A stretch of 16,508 nucleotides of DNA from Planctomycetota bacterium (GTDB lineage Bacteria > Planctomycetota > Phycisphaerae > WQYP01), in the NCBI GenBank assembly GCA_021805585.1, contig JAJZEY010000383.1:1-16508 (forward strand), written 5' to 3'. Numbering within the stretch: position 1 is the first letter of the stretch; each line of letters opens with the position of its first letter. The notes under the pieces are model-generated. The model was not told the origin of the DNA and did no database searches. It worked only from the letters and a program-made list of their open reading frames with translations. Position numbers and translations under genes: made by a program. Shown here one piece after another: positions 8,938-16,508 of this stretch.

Positions 8938-11397
8938 TTAAATTAAACCGGCCCGTTTGCGAACAATCCATTCTACCGTCAGAAGCGCTATTAAAAGAAT
9001 TAGCGCAATGGGCTTGTTCCATATCTGATGATTCCGTCGCCACACGGTTTCCAGGCTCCGATCCGGTATCAGGGATTCAAGTGAAGCAAGCTGCGGCGGG
9101 CGAACCAGTCGGCCGCCGGTCAGCAGGGCCATCTGTCGCAGGCCGGTCGTGTCCACCCGCGGATTGTCAAATTCCAGATCCGGTATAATCGCCCGGATCC
9201 GCAGATCGTTGACTTTTCCCGGCAGTGTTCCAGCCGCCGCCGAAAGGGTATAGGTGCCGACACTCCAGGGTGTAAACAGCCCTTCATATAAATGATTTCC
9301 GGCTCCCACCGGCGAAAGAAGCACGTTTCCGGCGGTGGTGCCGCCGGCAACGGTCAGTCGCACGGAAGCGGGCATCTGGGCGGCCAGCGCACCACGCACC
9401 CGCAAATAAACTCGAGCGCTGTGACCGATATCAATCCGCGGTGAAGAACTTCGCAGGTCCAGGCGTCTTCCGCCGCCAAACACGCGCGACCGCGCCAGTT
9501 CACGCACCATTTCCAGCCAGTAGCTTTTATAAAGCGGTCCGCCATGGTAATACCGCCAGCGCCAGGTATCGTTAATGGCGGAAAACATGGTACGACCGGC
9601 ACCATACCGTCCCATCACCACCAGCGGCATCGCGCGACCGTCTATCTGATAACCAGGCAAATTCGCCAGCACCACAGCACTTGGTTCAAGGCCGGCCACC
9701 GGAATAAAGGAATACAATGGTTCAAGATTTGCCACCTGCCGCAGATTTTCGGATTCCCGCGCGAAAAATTCGAACAGCGGGCTTAGCCTGCCGGCCGCCG
9801 TCAGGTGGAGTTCAAACGGGCGGTTGGGCGGCGGAACCATGCGCGGGTCCGCGGGGTTGCCCGGAATAATCGGCAAAAGTCTGGCCAGCGGACTGTTGCG
9901 ATAGGCGAAGGGTGCATATTGATGGCCGGCAATCATGCCGAATCCACCGCCCATTCTCCCGACGAATCGGAGAATGATTTTATCCTGTGCGGCGGAAAAA
10001 TAATCCGGGTCCACGTCTCCCAGCAGAAACACGTCGTACCGGTCCATCTGGGCCTGGGTATCCGGGAAATGATTGATCGGAAGATTCCCTTCCTGTGCGA
10101 AATTATTGTCCGCCGAAAGAAGCAGGCAACTGATTTGCGTGGTTTTTTCCCGCATCAGGTCGTTTTTCAGATAGCGGTATTCCCATCTTGGGTAGCCATC
10201 CACATACAACACACGAATTTTCGCCTTCACCACCCGCATATCCACCGGACCGGCCTGATTGCCGCGCCGGGTAATTTGTCCCGCAACCGGATCCAGCTTC
10301 ACGGCCAGCCGGTAATTGCCGGGTTGCGCGGGGTGAAACACCAGATTAAACGCAATGCGCTTCATGCCCGGCAAAATGTGCAGCCTGCGCGAAAGCAGTT
10401 GCCGCGGCTTGCCGGGCTGATTTTCCGGCGGCAGTTCCAGCAACCGCACGGTGGTGACCACTCCAGCGTGCGCACCGGCGACCTGCACAAAGCCGCGCAC
10501 CGCCACGGGATCCTGCACAAACGCCTGCCGCGGTGCCTGTACCTGTTGCAGCGCCAGGTCAAAGGGTGTCCGCTTCTGGCCTATGGGAATGGTGAAAACC
10601 GGAACCGCGCGTTGACGGGCCAGCCGCGCCACCGGACCCGGCGGTGAACCGGGCGTGGATCGGCCATCCGTCAGCAGAAGCACCGCGCTGACCGGCCTTC
10701 CCCGTTGATCTTCCAGAATTCCACGCACCACCCGCGGCACATCCGTGGCATTGCCCGTTGGTTTGCGTGCCGCGAGTTTCAGAAGCAACGCCGCCAACTG
10801 CCGCCGGCTGGTCGCCTGTCCCAGCAGCCGCGCGCGGCTTGAACCGGTATAGATCGCAATCGTCTGCCGGTTGGCCAGGCGGCCCAGCCATCCGGCATCC
10901 GCCTGCATCAGCAGATGGCTGGCAATGGCATAGCGGCTTGGCCGGCGCCCGCGGGCTTGTAGTGGAACAATATGCAAATCGCCTTTGGCATTCGCCGCCA
11001 CCGGCTGTTGCAGCAGATGAATCAATTTGAGCATGGCCGGATTTTGATACGTGTCACGCAGGGTCATGGAAAGGGAGTGGTCCACCCATATGGCGACCGT
11101 GCCCGGCGTCCGCACGCTTTTACTGGCCACCAGCATAGGCCGACCAAGCAGCAGCACCACCAGGGCCAGCACCATGGCGCGCAAGGTTGCCATGGTTCGT
11201 TTCAGACGCGGGCCGGCGCTTTGTGCCCGATAGCTCCACCAGCCCAAGGCCGCCAGCATCGCCATGCCGCCGACGAAAATCCAGGGGTTTGGCGTTGCCA
11301 TCGCCCAATGATAAGACATGCCGCCGCCAGGCGTATGGCCATGGGTTCGCCCGGTGGGGCTGAATCCGAAAAGAAAATGTGTGATCCAATCCATCAT
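8938..11397 (-). CDS. Membrane vWA-domain protein with glutamine-amidotransferase-like region
   Basis: The product has 819 residues. Two N-terminal membrane helices (about 38-55 and 72-90) come before a von Willebrand A domain with an intact MIDAS: D106-H-S108-L-S110, a probable metal Thr in GNATD (218) and LLLTDGRS (239-246). After a beta-rich region, VLYVDGYPRWEYRYLKN (396-412) starts a class I glutamine-amidotransferase-like fold often seen in these proteins. I see no catalytic Cys-His pair, so enzymatic activity is not claimed. A C-terminal helix (about 793-812) is followed by RKRAGLI. The paired ATGs at 11397/11394 (MMDWITHFLFGF) are preferred over an ATG at 11445, because that extension is basic and polar and the family usually begins just before the 'DWxxHFLFG' helix; the ribosome binding site is weak either way. 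It is the fourth gene of the moxR operon, and its metal site is the best candidate target of MoxR on the membrane (inference). Confidence 0.85.
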   Translation of the reverse strand: MMDWITHFLFGFSPTGRTHGHTPGGGMSYHWAMATPNPWIFVGGMAMLAALGWWSYRAQSAGPRLKRTMATLRAMVLALVVLLLGRPMLVASKSVRTPGTVAIWVDHSLSMTLRDTYQNPAMLKLIHLLQQPVAANAKGDLHIVPLQARGRRPSRYAIASHLLMQADAGWLGRLANRQTIAIYTGSSRARLLGQATSRRQLAALLLKLAARKPTGNATDVPRVVRGILEDQRGRPVSAVLLLTDGRSTPGSPPGPVARLARQRAVPVFTIPIGQKRTPFDLALQQVQAPRQAFVQDPVAVRGFVQVAGAHAGVVTTVRLLELPPENQPGKPRQLLSRRLHILPGMKRIAFNLVFHPAQPGNYRLAVKLDPVAGQITRRGNQAGPVDMRVVKAKIRVLYVDGYPRWEYRYLKNDLMREKTTQISCLLLSADNNFAQEGNLPINHFPDTQAQMDRYDVFLLGDVDPDYFSAAQDKIILRFVGRMGGGFGMIAGHQYAPFAYRNSPLARLLPIIPGNPADPRMVPPPNRPFELHLTAAGRLSPLFEFFARESENLRQVANLEPLYSFIPVAGLEPSAVVLANLPGYQIDGRAMPLVVMGRYGAGRTMFSAINDTWRWRYYHGGPLYKSYWLEMVRELARSRVFGGGRRLDLRSSSPRIDIGHSARVYLRVRGALAAQMPASVRLTVAGGTTAGNVLLSPVGAGNHLYEGLFTPWSVGTYTLSAAAGTLPGKVNDLRIRAIIPDLEFDNPRVDTTGLRQMALLTGGRLVRPPQLASLESLIPDRSLETVWRRNHQIWNKPIALILLIALLTVEWIVRKRAGLI

Positions 11398-11476
11398 AAT
11401 CCATTGCCTGCTTTTGCGGGTCCTGTTTTTTTGCCCGCCGCACATTTATTTCATCCGCCGCCGCATAAAATGCCCA

Positions 11477-13705
11477 TCAGGCCACCTTCGCCGGCGCAAG
11501 CTGATACCGGGAAAATGCCCGTGCCGCCAGCGCCTCGGCCGCCAATACCGCCAGCGCCAGGTACAGCAGATTGTGGCCGGCATTTCCGCCGCCGGCGGCC
11601 AGCGCCGGCTGTGCCGCTCCCAGCGATTTTGGATTTGTCAGAATATTGGCCTGATGAATCCGCAAAATGGCCGCTACCCGAGCCGCGGGGGTATGCCGCA
11701 CATCCGCCCAGCGGGCATCCACATTGACCGCCGCAAGTGCGGGACTTCCAACCGGCCCATAAAAGCCCGCAGCCGGAATTGGCGGGCTTTGGAATTCAGG
11801 CCTTCCGCCGACGAGTTGTCGGGTAATGGCAACCAGCGCATGGCGCGGCCCGGCCCAAGTGCCCGCCGCAAAGCGGGGCGGCAAATGGAGACTATCACCC
11901 ACGCGCAGGTTCCGTGACGCATCCCGATTGGCCAGCGTATAAAAGAAAAGCCGGTGCATATAGGCCGGAAACGCCGGTTGCGCCGGAAAATCCGTCCATT
12001 GCGTATCCGCACCGATGGCCCACAGCAATACCTTGCCCCGTCCGATGTTCCGCTCCACCAGCGCCGGGGCGCCGTTGGCGAAATAAAGCAATGTGTGGGC
12101 CGCCACGCTGGATTGCGGCCGAAGCGCCACATATTGCCGGGTGGCCACATCCGCCAGGCCGGTGTGCACGCCGCTTTTTTCCGCCGCCAGAAAGGCCGTT
12201 ACCACGGGATTCATTGATCGCGAAAGATCAAATCCCAGTGTGCCGCCCGCCGCTCCGGACCGGGCCACGGACATAAGCGAGCCGATCGCCGCGGGCAGTA
12301 ACCCTTTGACGCCGGCCCCCAGCGAATCGGTCCATTCCATTCCGTTGGTATCAGGCCCGGGGTAAATGATCAGCAGACCGCCTGCGGACACAAACCGCCG
12401 CAACCGGGCGGCCAGGCGCGCTCCGGGGGGCGGCAGATCGCTAAGAACAACGGACTGAAAATGTTTGAGAGATTGGTCCGAGAGTTCCAGATCGCCAATT
12501 CGCATCGGCTTAAAAATATTATTCCGCCGGAACGGTGCCAGCGCCGCACCCAGCCATGCCGTGCTCGCCAGGCGGCCCGCAGCCGGATCGCCCGGCCGAC
12601 CATCCACCAGCAGCACCGGAATATTCTTAACCGCGGTCGCCACAAATCGGCGGGAATTGTCCGCGGGCAATGTATCCGGTGAAAGCCGCGCGGTAATCGC
12701 CAGTGGACCGGCCAACGGAACTTTCTGATTCAGCAGCGCTTCACCCGTTACCACCCGCCCCGGCGGAAGGGTGTGCAAAATGGTTTGCCCGGCCGGCGTG
12801 GAATTCAGGAAAAACCGTAGAACCACATCATGGCCGGCTGCGGACGCCGCATTGAAAAGTGTAAATTTCACGGCCAGCGGCTGATTCACCAGTACCACCG
12901 GATGCGTCGGTTGTAAATGAATAATGGCCATGTTTTGCGCTCCGCGATGGCCCACATCAATGATCCGCAAATGGGCACCCGTGTGCCGGATCGCCGCCAC
13001 CAGCGCCTCCAGCCGCTGGCGCAAGACGGAATGCGCTCCGCCGATGGAACCAAAATTGTTCGCCGCGTCATCGGTTATTAACAGCACGGTGCGCGAACGG
13101 CTGCGGGTTTTGTTTTTCTTCACGATGGCCAGTGCCTGTTCCAGACCGGTCGTCAGGTCTTCCCCGGCTTGCGACACCTTCTGATTCCGCACCTGCCGGA
13201 TAAGCACCGCCGAGGGTAATTCCGGCCGGGGTGCCGGTGAAACGGCATTGTGCGAAGCGGTGATAATGGCCACGCGGCCAATGTCCGCATCGCTTTGCAG
13301 CCAGGCAATCAGCAGTTTTTTAGCGCGGTGAAACGCGGTGCGCCCACCATGCGGATGCAAACCCATAGGATAGGCATTGTTCAGCACCACCACGGTCAGA
13401 CGTTGTGAATTGCCCAGCAGCGGCGCCAGCGCTGCGCCCACCGGCGTAAACTGGGCGATGGCCGCCGCCAGAAGCAGCAGCGCCAGCACACGCAGCAGAA
13501 GCAGAAGCCATCGCTGCATCTTAAGCCGCCGCACATTTCGCCGCATCGCGGCCAGCAGGAATTCCATCGCGGCCCAGTTTTTGAGCCGAAATCGCCGCCG
13601 ATTAAGCAAATGAATCACCACGGGAATGGAAGTAGCCGCGGCCCCGGCGGCAAACAGCCACGGGGAAACAAACGGCAGCAGCGCGGGTGGAAAATCCGGG
13701 TGCAA
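11477..13705 (-). CDS. BatA-like membrane protein with degenerate vWA domain
   Basis: The product has 742 residues. The N-terminus is that of BatA (aerotolerance-type) proteins: helix 13-31 (VSPWLFAAGAAATSIPVVI), HLLNRRRFRLKNWAAMEFL, then helix 66-86 (WLLLLLRVLALLLLAAAIA). A vWA-like fold follows, but the MIDAS position reads LNNAYPMG (108-115) where D-x-S-x-S is expected. TVLLITDDAAN keeps the later Asp strand. The second half contains a glutamine-amidotransferase-like segment (IPVLLVDGRPGDPA and GGLLIIYPGPD) without an evident catalytic Cys, and it ends in a C-terminal helix (LLYLALAVLAAEALAA). The start is TTG at 13705, with GGAGG 11 bases upstream; an in-frame stop at 13729 limits extension. 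It probably interacts with the DUF58 and MoxR products encoded upstream (inference). Confidence 0.85.
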   Translation of the reverse strand: MHPDFPPALLPFVSPWLFAAGAAATSIPVVIHLLNRRRFRLKNWAAMEFLLAAMRRNVRRLKMQRWLLLLLRVLALLLLAAAIAQFTPVGAALAPLLGNSQRLTVVVLNNAYPMGLHPHGGRTAFHRAKKLLIAWLQSDADIGRVAIITASHNAVSPAPRPELPSAVLIRQVRNQKVSQAGEDLTTGLEQALAIVKKNKTRSRSRTVLLITDDAANNFGSIGGAHSVLRQRLEALVAAIRHTGAHLRIIDVGHRGAQNMAIIHLQPTHPVVLVNQPLAVKFTLFNAASAAGHDVVLRFFLNSTPAGQTILHTLPPGRVVTGEALLNQKVPLAGPLAITARLSPDTLPADNSRRFVATAVKNIPVLLVDGRPGDPAAGRLASTAWLGAALAPFRRNNIFKPMRIGDLELSDQSLKHFQSVVLSDLPPPGARLAARLRRFVSAGGLLIIYPGPDTNGMEWTDSLGAGVKGLLPAAIGSLMSVARSGAAGGTLGFDLSRSMNPVVTAFLAAEKSGVHTGLADVATRQYVALRPQSSVAAHTLLYFANGAPALVERNIGRGKVLLWAIGADTQWTDFPAQPAFPAYMHRLFFYTLANRDASRNLRVGDSLHLPPRFAAGTWAGPRHALVAITRQLVGGRPEFQSPPIPAAGFYGPVGSPALAAVNVDARWADVRHTPAARVAAILRIHQANILTNPKSLGAAQPALAAGGGNAGHNLLYLALAVLAAEALAARAFSRYQLAPAKVA

Positions 13706-13716
13706 GTGTATCTGGG

Positions 13717-13721
13717 CCTCC
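13717..13721 (-). promoter_or_regulatory. Ribosome binding site of the BatA-like gene
   Basis: GGAGG on the minus strand lies 11 bases before the TTG at 13705. An ATA codon in the same frame sits five bases after it (13711), so the spacing leaves a small doubt about the exact start. No ATG exists between the upstream stop at 13729 and the conserved N-terminus. Confidence 0.5.
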
Positions 13722-13790
13722 AGCGGTTAAGCTTTCCTAAAAACCATTTTCCTTCCGCTCCGGCGGCCTTGCGCCGAATGACGCGGCGAC

Positions 13791-14717
13791 CTATTTCATG
13801 CGGCTTTCACGCGAAGCCAGAAAGCCCGGCAGCGACACATCCAGTGGCACGCTGGTATCCACCTGCGCGTAATCCACATGAAGCTGATGGCAGGCGGTGC
13901 GGATTTCCTCCGTGTGCCGCCGCAGTTCCTCCAGGTATGCTTCGCGCAGCGCCTGGGGTTCGACAATAATTTCCGCCGGTGCCTCAATGCCCTTGAACAT
14001 GGTGGTGGTGCGGAATGGAAATTCCAGTTCCTCATGATCCAGCACCTGAAGCACGATGACATCGTGCCGCCGATACCGCAAATGACGGATTCCCTTGATC
14101 ATTTTCGCCGGGTCATCAAACAGATCACTAATGAAAATAATCAGGCTGCGGTGGCGCACTTCCTCGGCCACGGCGTCTAAAATAAGGCCGGCATCCGTTT
14201 TGGCATCGCCCACCGTGGTGGTCAGTTCATCAATTAAAATACGCCATTGCCGCGGATTGTTGGACGGCCTTATCAGCCGCCGCATTTTGGAATCAAAAAT
14301 AGCCAGCCCCGCACTGTCCTGCTGATGCAACGCCACATAGGCCATGCTCGCGGCAATGCTGATGGCATGGTCGAACTTGCGCCATTGCGGGTTCGCCTCT
14401 CCGGCAAAGTTCATGGAAGTGGACGCATCCACTACCAGCATCACCTGAAGATTCGTTTCCTCTTCATATTGCTTGATGTAATGCCGATCGGTGCGTCCGA
14501 ACACTTTCCAGTCAATGTATTTTATGTCATCGCCGGTGGAGTAGGGCCGATGTTGTGCGAATTCAATCGAAAAACCCTTGTACGGTGATCGGTGCATCCC
14601 GGTTACAAAGCCTTCGACTATCAGCCGGGCGCGAATATCCAGCGCGCCTATCTTGGCCAGCGTGCGCGGGTCAAGATACCGGCGGTAATCTGTTTTTGTC
14701 GCTTCCGGCGTGACCAT
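13791..14717 (-). CDS. DUF58 domain protein with vWA fold
   Basis: The product has 308 residues, the usual length for DUF58. It is soluble, with no signal peptide or membrane helix. The DUF58 hallmark YSTGDDIKYIDWKVFGRTD (59-77) is followed by HYIKQYEEETN. The vWA-type metal site is DASTSM (97-102), and FISDLFDD near 195-202 provides the later acidic strand. DUF58 proteins are encoded next to MoxR ATPases across bacteria and are thought to be their partners; the cellular substrate is unknown here. The ATG at 14717 has AGGA eight bases upstream. It lies 87 bases after moxR and 85 bases before the BatA-like gene. The gap to moxR contains a small GGCGA/TCGCC hairpin without a T tract, so read-through is expected. 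Confidence 0.94.
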   Translation of the reverse strand: MVTPEATKTDYRRYLDPRTLAKIGALDIRARLIVEGFVTGMHRSPYKGFSIEFAQHRPYSTGDDIKYIDWKVFGRTDRHYIKQYEEETNLQVMLVVDASTSMNFAGEANPQWRKFDHAISIAASMAYVALHQQDSAGLAIFDSKMRRLIRPSNNPRQWRILIDELTTTVGDAKTDAGLILDAVAEEVRHRSLIIFISDLFDDPAKMIKGIRHLRYRRHDVIVLQVLDHEELEFPFRTTTMFKGIEAPAEIIVEPQALREAYLEELRRHTEEIRTACHQLHVDYAQVDTSVPLDVSLPGFLASRESRMK

Positions 14718-14804
14718 GGTGGTGTTCCTGTGGAAAATTTTAACTGCCGAGGCGAATCAATCGCCTGTTTTTACCGGCCTTATATGCCGCACCCCATTCG
14801 CCGG

Positions 14805-15905
14805 TTAATTACCCGCCGGAGCCGCGGCGAACACCTTGGGCAGTCCGGCTGTCGCCGCCGGACCATCCGGTTCGCGCGGCGTTTGTTCAATTAACATGCG
14901 GATAATGTCATCGGAACGAATGCCTTCGGCCTCGGCGTTGAAGTTGGTCAGGACGCGATGGCGCAGTGTGGGAAACGCTACATTGCGAATATCTTCCGTG
15001 CTGACATGATAGCGTCCGTGCAACAGCGCCCGTGCCTTGCCCGCCATGACAAGATATTGGGACGCCCGCGGCCCGGCCCCCCAGGCGACATAATCCTTCA
15101 CAAATTTCGGCGCATCTTTCTGCGATACGCGCGTCTGCCGCGTGAGCTTCAGCGCATAACGAATCACGTGGTCCGCCACGGGCACCTTGCGCACCAGATC
15201 CTGTAGATTCATGACTTCCTGCGCGGAAAGGACCGGTTCAATCATGACCTGCCGCGGGGCGGTGGTAAGCCGGACAATATCAAATTCTTCCTGTTCGGTG
15301 GGGTAGTTTACCAGCACATTAAACATGAACCGGTCCAACTGTGCTTCGGGCAGCGGATAGGTGCCTTCCTGTTCAATCGGGTTCTGTGTGGCCATTACAA
15401 AAAAAGGTTCGGGCAACCGCCGCTGCACACCACCCGCGGTCACCTGATGCTCCTGCATGGCCTCCAGCAGGGCGGCCTGCGTTTTTGGCGGGGTACGGTT
15501 GATTTCGTCCGCCAGAACCGCATTGGCGAATATCGGGCCTTTGACATACCGCAACGACCGCTGGCCGGTGGCGCGGTCTTCTTCAATGACTTCGGTACCC
15601 GTAATGTCCGAAGGCATCAGGTCCGGCGTGAATTGAATGCGGTTGAAACTTAAATTTAACGATTTTGCCAATGTGGAAATAAGCAGCGTTTTGGCCAGGC
15701 CCGGCACGCCCACCAGCAGGCAGTGGCCGCGGCAGAACAGCACCACAAGGAGTTCTTCAATCACCTGGCTTTGGCCCACAATGACTTTCGCCAGTTCGGT
15801 CTTGAGCCGGGCGCAACTTTCCTGAAGCTTTTTAACCGCGGCCAGTTCATCACTGCTAAGAACCAGATCGGTTGACTGGCTAACGTCTGAAGCCGGCTCG
15901 GTCAC
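14805..15905 (-). CDS. MoxR family AAA+ ATPase
   Basis: The product has 366 residues, slightly long for MoxR because of a 40-residue N-terminal extension and a Pro/Ala-rich tail. Walker A is GVPGLAKT (66-73). Walker B is VLADEINR (130-137). Sensor 1 is in MATQNP (171-176), and [13 protein letters not shown] (181-193) carries the conserved Asp-Arg. The C-terminal lid contains [19 protein letters not shown]. MoxR ATPases act as cytosolic chaperone-like motors for vWA-containing partners, and DUF58, BatA-like and vWA genes follow directly. The start is GTG at 15905 with AAGGAG seven bases upstream. It is the first gene of the operon and is preceded by two GC-rich hairpins and probably a long leader. 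Confidence 0.95.
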   Translation of the reverse strand: MTEPASDVSQSTDLVLSSDELAAVKKLQESCARLKTELAKVIVGQSQVIEELLVVLFCRGHCLLVGVPGLAKTLLISTLAKSLNLSFNRIQFTPDLMPSDITGTEVIEEDRATGQRSLRYVKGPIFANAVLADEINRTPPKTQAALLEAMQEHQVTAGGVQRRLPEPFFVMATQNPIEQEGTYPLPEAQLDRFMFNVLVNYPTEQEEFDIVRLTTAPRQVMIEPVLSAQEVMNLQDLVRKVPVADHVIRYALKLTRQTRVSQKDAPKFVKDYVAWGAGPRASQYLVMAGKARALLHGRYHVSTEDIRNVAFPTLRHRVLTNFNAEAEGIRSDDIIRMLIEQTPREPDGPAATAGLPKVFAAAPAGN

Positions 15906-15912
15906 GTCACGT

Positions 15913-15918
15913 CTCCTT
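15913..15918 (-). promoter_or_regulatory. Ribosome binding site of moxR-family gene
   Basis: AAGGAG on the minus strand lies seven bases before the GTG at 15905. It is one of the two strongest Shine-Dalgarno sequences in the window, and it supports the GTG start over ATG codons further inside the gene. Confidence 0.8.
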
Positions 15919-15936
15919 ATTTTTGCATTGGGCGGT

Positions 15937-15970
15937 CCGGGCGCAGGCCCGGCGGGGAATCTTCCCCCGC
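15937..15970 (-). other. Tandem GC-rich hairpins just upstream of moxR
   Basis: Two adjacent stem-loops share base 15952. The first is GCGGGG(AA) at 15952-15959 paired with TTCCCCCGC at 15962-15970, with one bulged C. The second is CCGGGC/GCCCGG (15937-15942 with 15947-15952) around a four-base loop. They lie 19 bases or more from the AAGGAG. Neither has a T tract on the minus strand, so they look like RNA structure in the leader, for example a stabiliser or transcript-processing boundary, rather than an intrinsic terminator. Confidence 0.6.
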
Positions 15971-15975
15971 TTAGT

Positions 15976-16248
15976 TTAGTTGCCGACGGCGGTTTTGTCT
16001 TGCGGAATAAAAAAATGATGGTTCATCATGCAGTAGACCGCAGCCGAGGGCTTGTTTAAAGCCAAGGCCTTCAGAGGACGCCGACGTTCAGCGGTTTCTT
16101 CCAGGCAAACGGCGGATTTTGTCGCGTCCCGGGAAATACGAAATACGGCCCTTAATCGCCTGGTGATCCATGACAGCCCCCCCTTGTCTCCGAGCAAAAC
16201 TGATACTACCCTCGCAAGGCTTGGCGACCGATTCAAGCAGTACACCAA
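15976..16248 (-). CDS. Possible small leader ORF upstream of moxR
   Basis: A 90-codon frame opens with GTG at 16248, about 30 bases after the predicted transcription start, and ends with TAA at 15976, just before the tandem hairpins. It has no clear ribosome binding site and no domain that I recognise. The product is basic ([28 protein letters not shown]) and ends [17 protein letters not shown]. It could be a small gene, a decayed fragment of a mobile-element protein, or chance coding within a leader. A 27-codon ATG frame (16171 to 16088) in another frame is equally unproven. Confidence 0.25.
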   Translation of the reverse strand: MVYCLNRSPSLARVVSVLLGDKGGLSWITRRLRAVFRISRDATKSAVCLEETAERRRPLKALALNKPSAAVYCMMNHHFFIPQDKTAVGN

Positions 16249-16285
16249 TAGCGCAGTAGAAAGCGATAACTACACAAACGCGAAT

Positions 16286-16315
16286 ATTATACATTAGGAA
16301 ATTGATATGTATCAA
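16286..16315 (-). promoter_or_regulatory. Sigma70-type promoter, probably for the moxR operon
   Basis: The minus strand carries TTGATA (16315-16310), an 18-base spacer and a perfect TATAAT (16291-16286). Transcription would start near 16279 and run toward moxR, giving a leader of roughly 370 bases. No equally good promoter is visible closer to moxR. That it drives moxR is inferred from orientation only. Confidence 0.65.
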
Positions 16316-16316
16316 T
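16301..16316. promoter_or_regulatory. Palindromic operator-like site over the -35 box
   Basis: ATTGATA and TATCAAT form perfect seven-base arms around a TG spacer. The right arm contains the complete minus-strand -35 hexamer. The site also lies about 86 bases upstream of the divergent gene at 16402. Position and symmetry fit a dimeric repressor site; the protein that would bind is unknown. Confidence 0.45.
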
Positions 16317-16401
16317 ATGAGTTGGCCCTGCCTGCCCATAGGCGTTCACCTCATATCAGTCGCGACGGTGAATTTTAACCGCCGGGAGTAACGCGGAGGC
16401 A

Positions 16402-16508
16402 ATGAACCAAATTGACCAGTGGCTTAATGCCAATCGTAAATCGTTTGTGCTTTCTCACGATGAAAGTAGAGAATTGAAAGTTGACCGCAGGATTTGCCGC
16501 AATGTTTC
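16402..16508 (+). CDS. Partial gene of unknown function, cut by window end
   Basis: The ATG at 16402 opens a frame that stays open to the last base (35 complete codons). It begins MNQIDQWLNANRKSFVL. GGAGG lies very close to it (16396-16400 region, about one to two bases before the ATG), with a second GGGAG about a dozen bases further upstream, so the ribosome binding site spacing is unusual. The coding sequence is visibly more A/T-rich than the moxR operon, which could mean an accessory or recently acquired gene. It is transcribed away from moxR. Too little is present to assign a family. Confidence 0.5.
   Translation, partial: MNQIDQWLNANRKSFVLSHDESRELKVDRRICRNV

Noticed and set aside
9805..10647. 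280-codon + strand open frame
   Set aside because: It is antisense to the vWA protein and has His/Arg-rich composition typical of reverse-complement shadows.
16009..16029. Minus-strand hairpin ATGATG-AAC-CATCAT followed by a T run, as a true terminator
   Set aside because: The stem has six mostly A/T pairs and a three-base loop, so it is weak. It is kept only as a possible attenuator in the leader finding.

Overview
This window looks like a chromosomal segment of a member of the Planctomycetota, possibly Phycisphaerae-like. That placement is an inference from gene content. It rests on a MoxR/DUF58/BatA-like/vWA/DUF4175-like cluster with very long membrane and coiled-coil proteins, a C-terminal 'LPxxYRxLxRRYF'-type ending on one of them, and sparse Shine-Dalgarno use. 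No rRNA or other taxonomic marker is present. All complete genes lie on the minus strand.

Layout from left to right. Bases 1-98 are the 3' end of a + strand group II intron: domain V, domain VI and a bulged branch-point A. Its intron-encoded protein, if it has one, lies outside the window. Bases 99-313 hold GC-rich hairpins and a weak terminator. Bases 314-2063 (minus) encode a membrane-anchored protein of unknown function, split into two reading frames by an apparent frameshift between about 728 and 773. Bases 2162-2200 hold a strong intrinsic terminator for clpC. Bases 2243-4756 (minus) are clpC, with its own sigma70-type promoter and ribosome binding site. Bases 4757-5376 have no convincing gene.

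Bases 5377-15905 (minus) form one five-gene operon, transcribed moxR > DUF58 > BatA-like > vWA membrane protein > DUF4175-like giant membrane protein. The gaps between genes are 15-87 bases. Bases 15906-16401 are an intergenic region with a good minus-strand promoter at 16286-16315. Its -35 box lies inside a palindrome, and it implies a leader of about 370 bases ahead of moxR. Bases 16402-16508 are the start of an unidentified + strand gene cut by the window edge.

How the genes may work together (family knowledge plus inference): MoxR AAA+ ATPases act with vWA-domain proteins in chaperone-like assembly or metal/cofactor insertion. Here the soluble DUF58 protein and one membrane vWA protein keep the MIDAS metal site, while the BatA-like protein appears to have lost it. 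The DUF4175-like protein would add a large periplasmic and coiled-coil scaffold. The frameshifted gene at the left resembles a short relative of the DUF4175-like protein and may once have belonged to the same system. ClpC is the AAA+ unfoldase of the ClpCP protease and appears to be an independent transcription unit.
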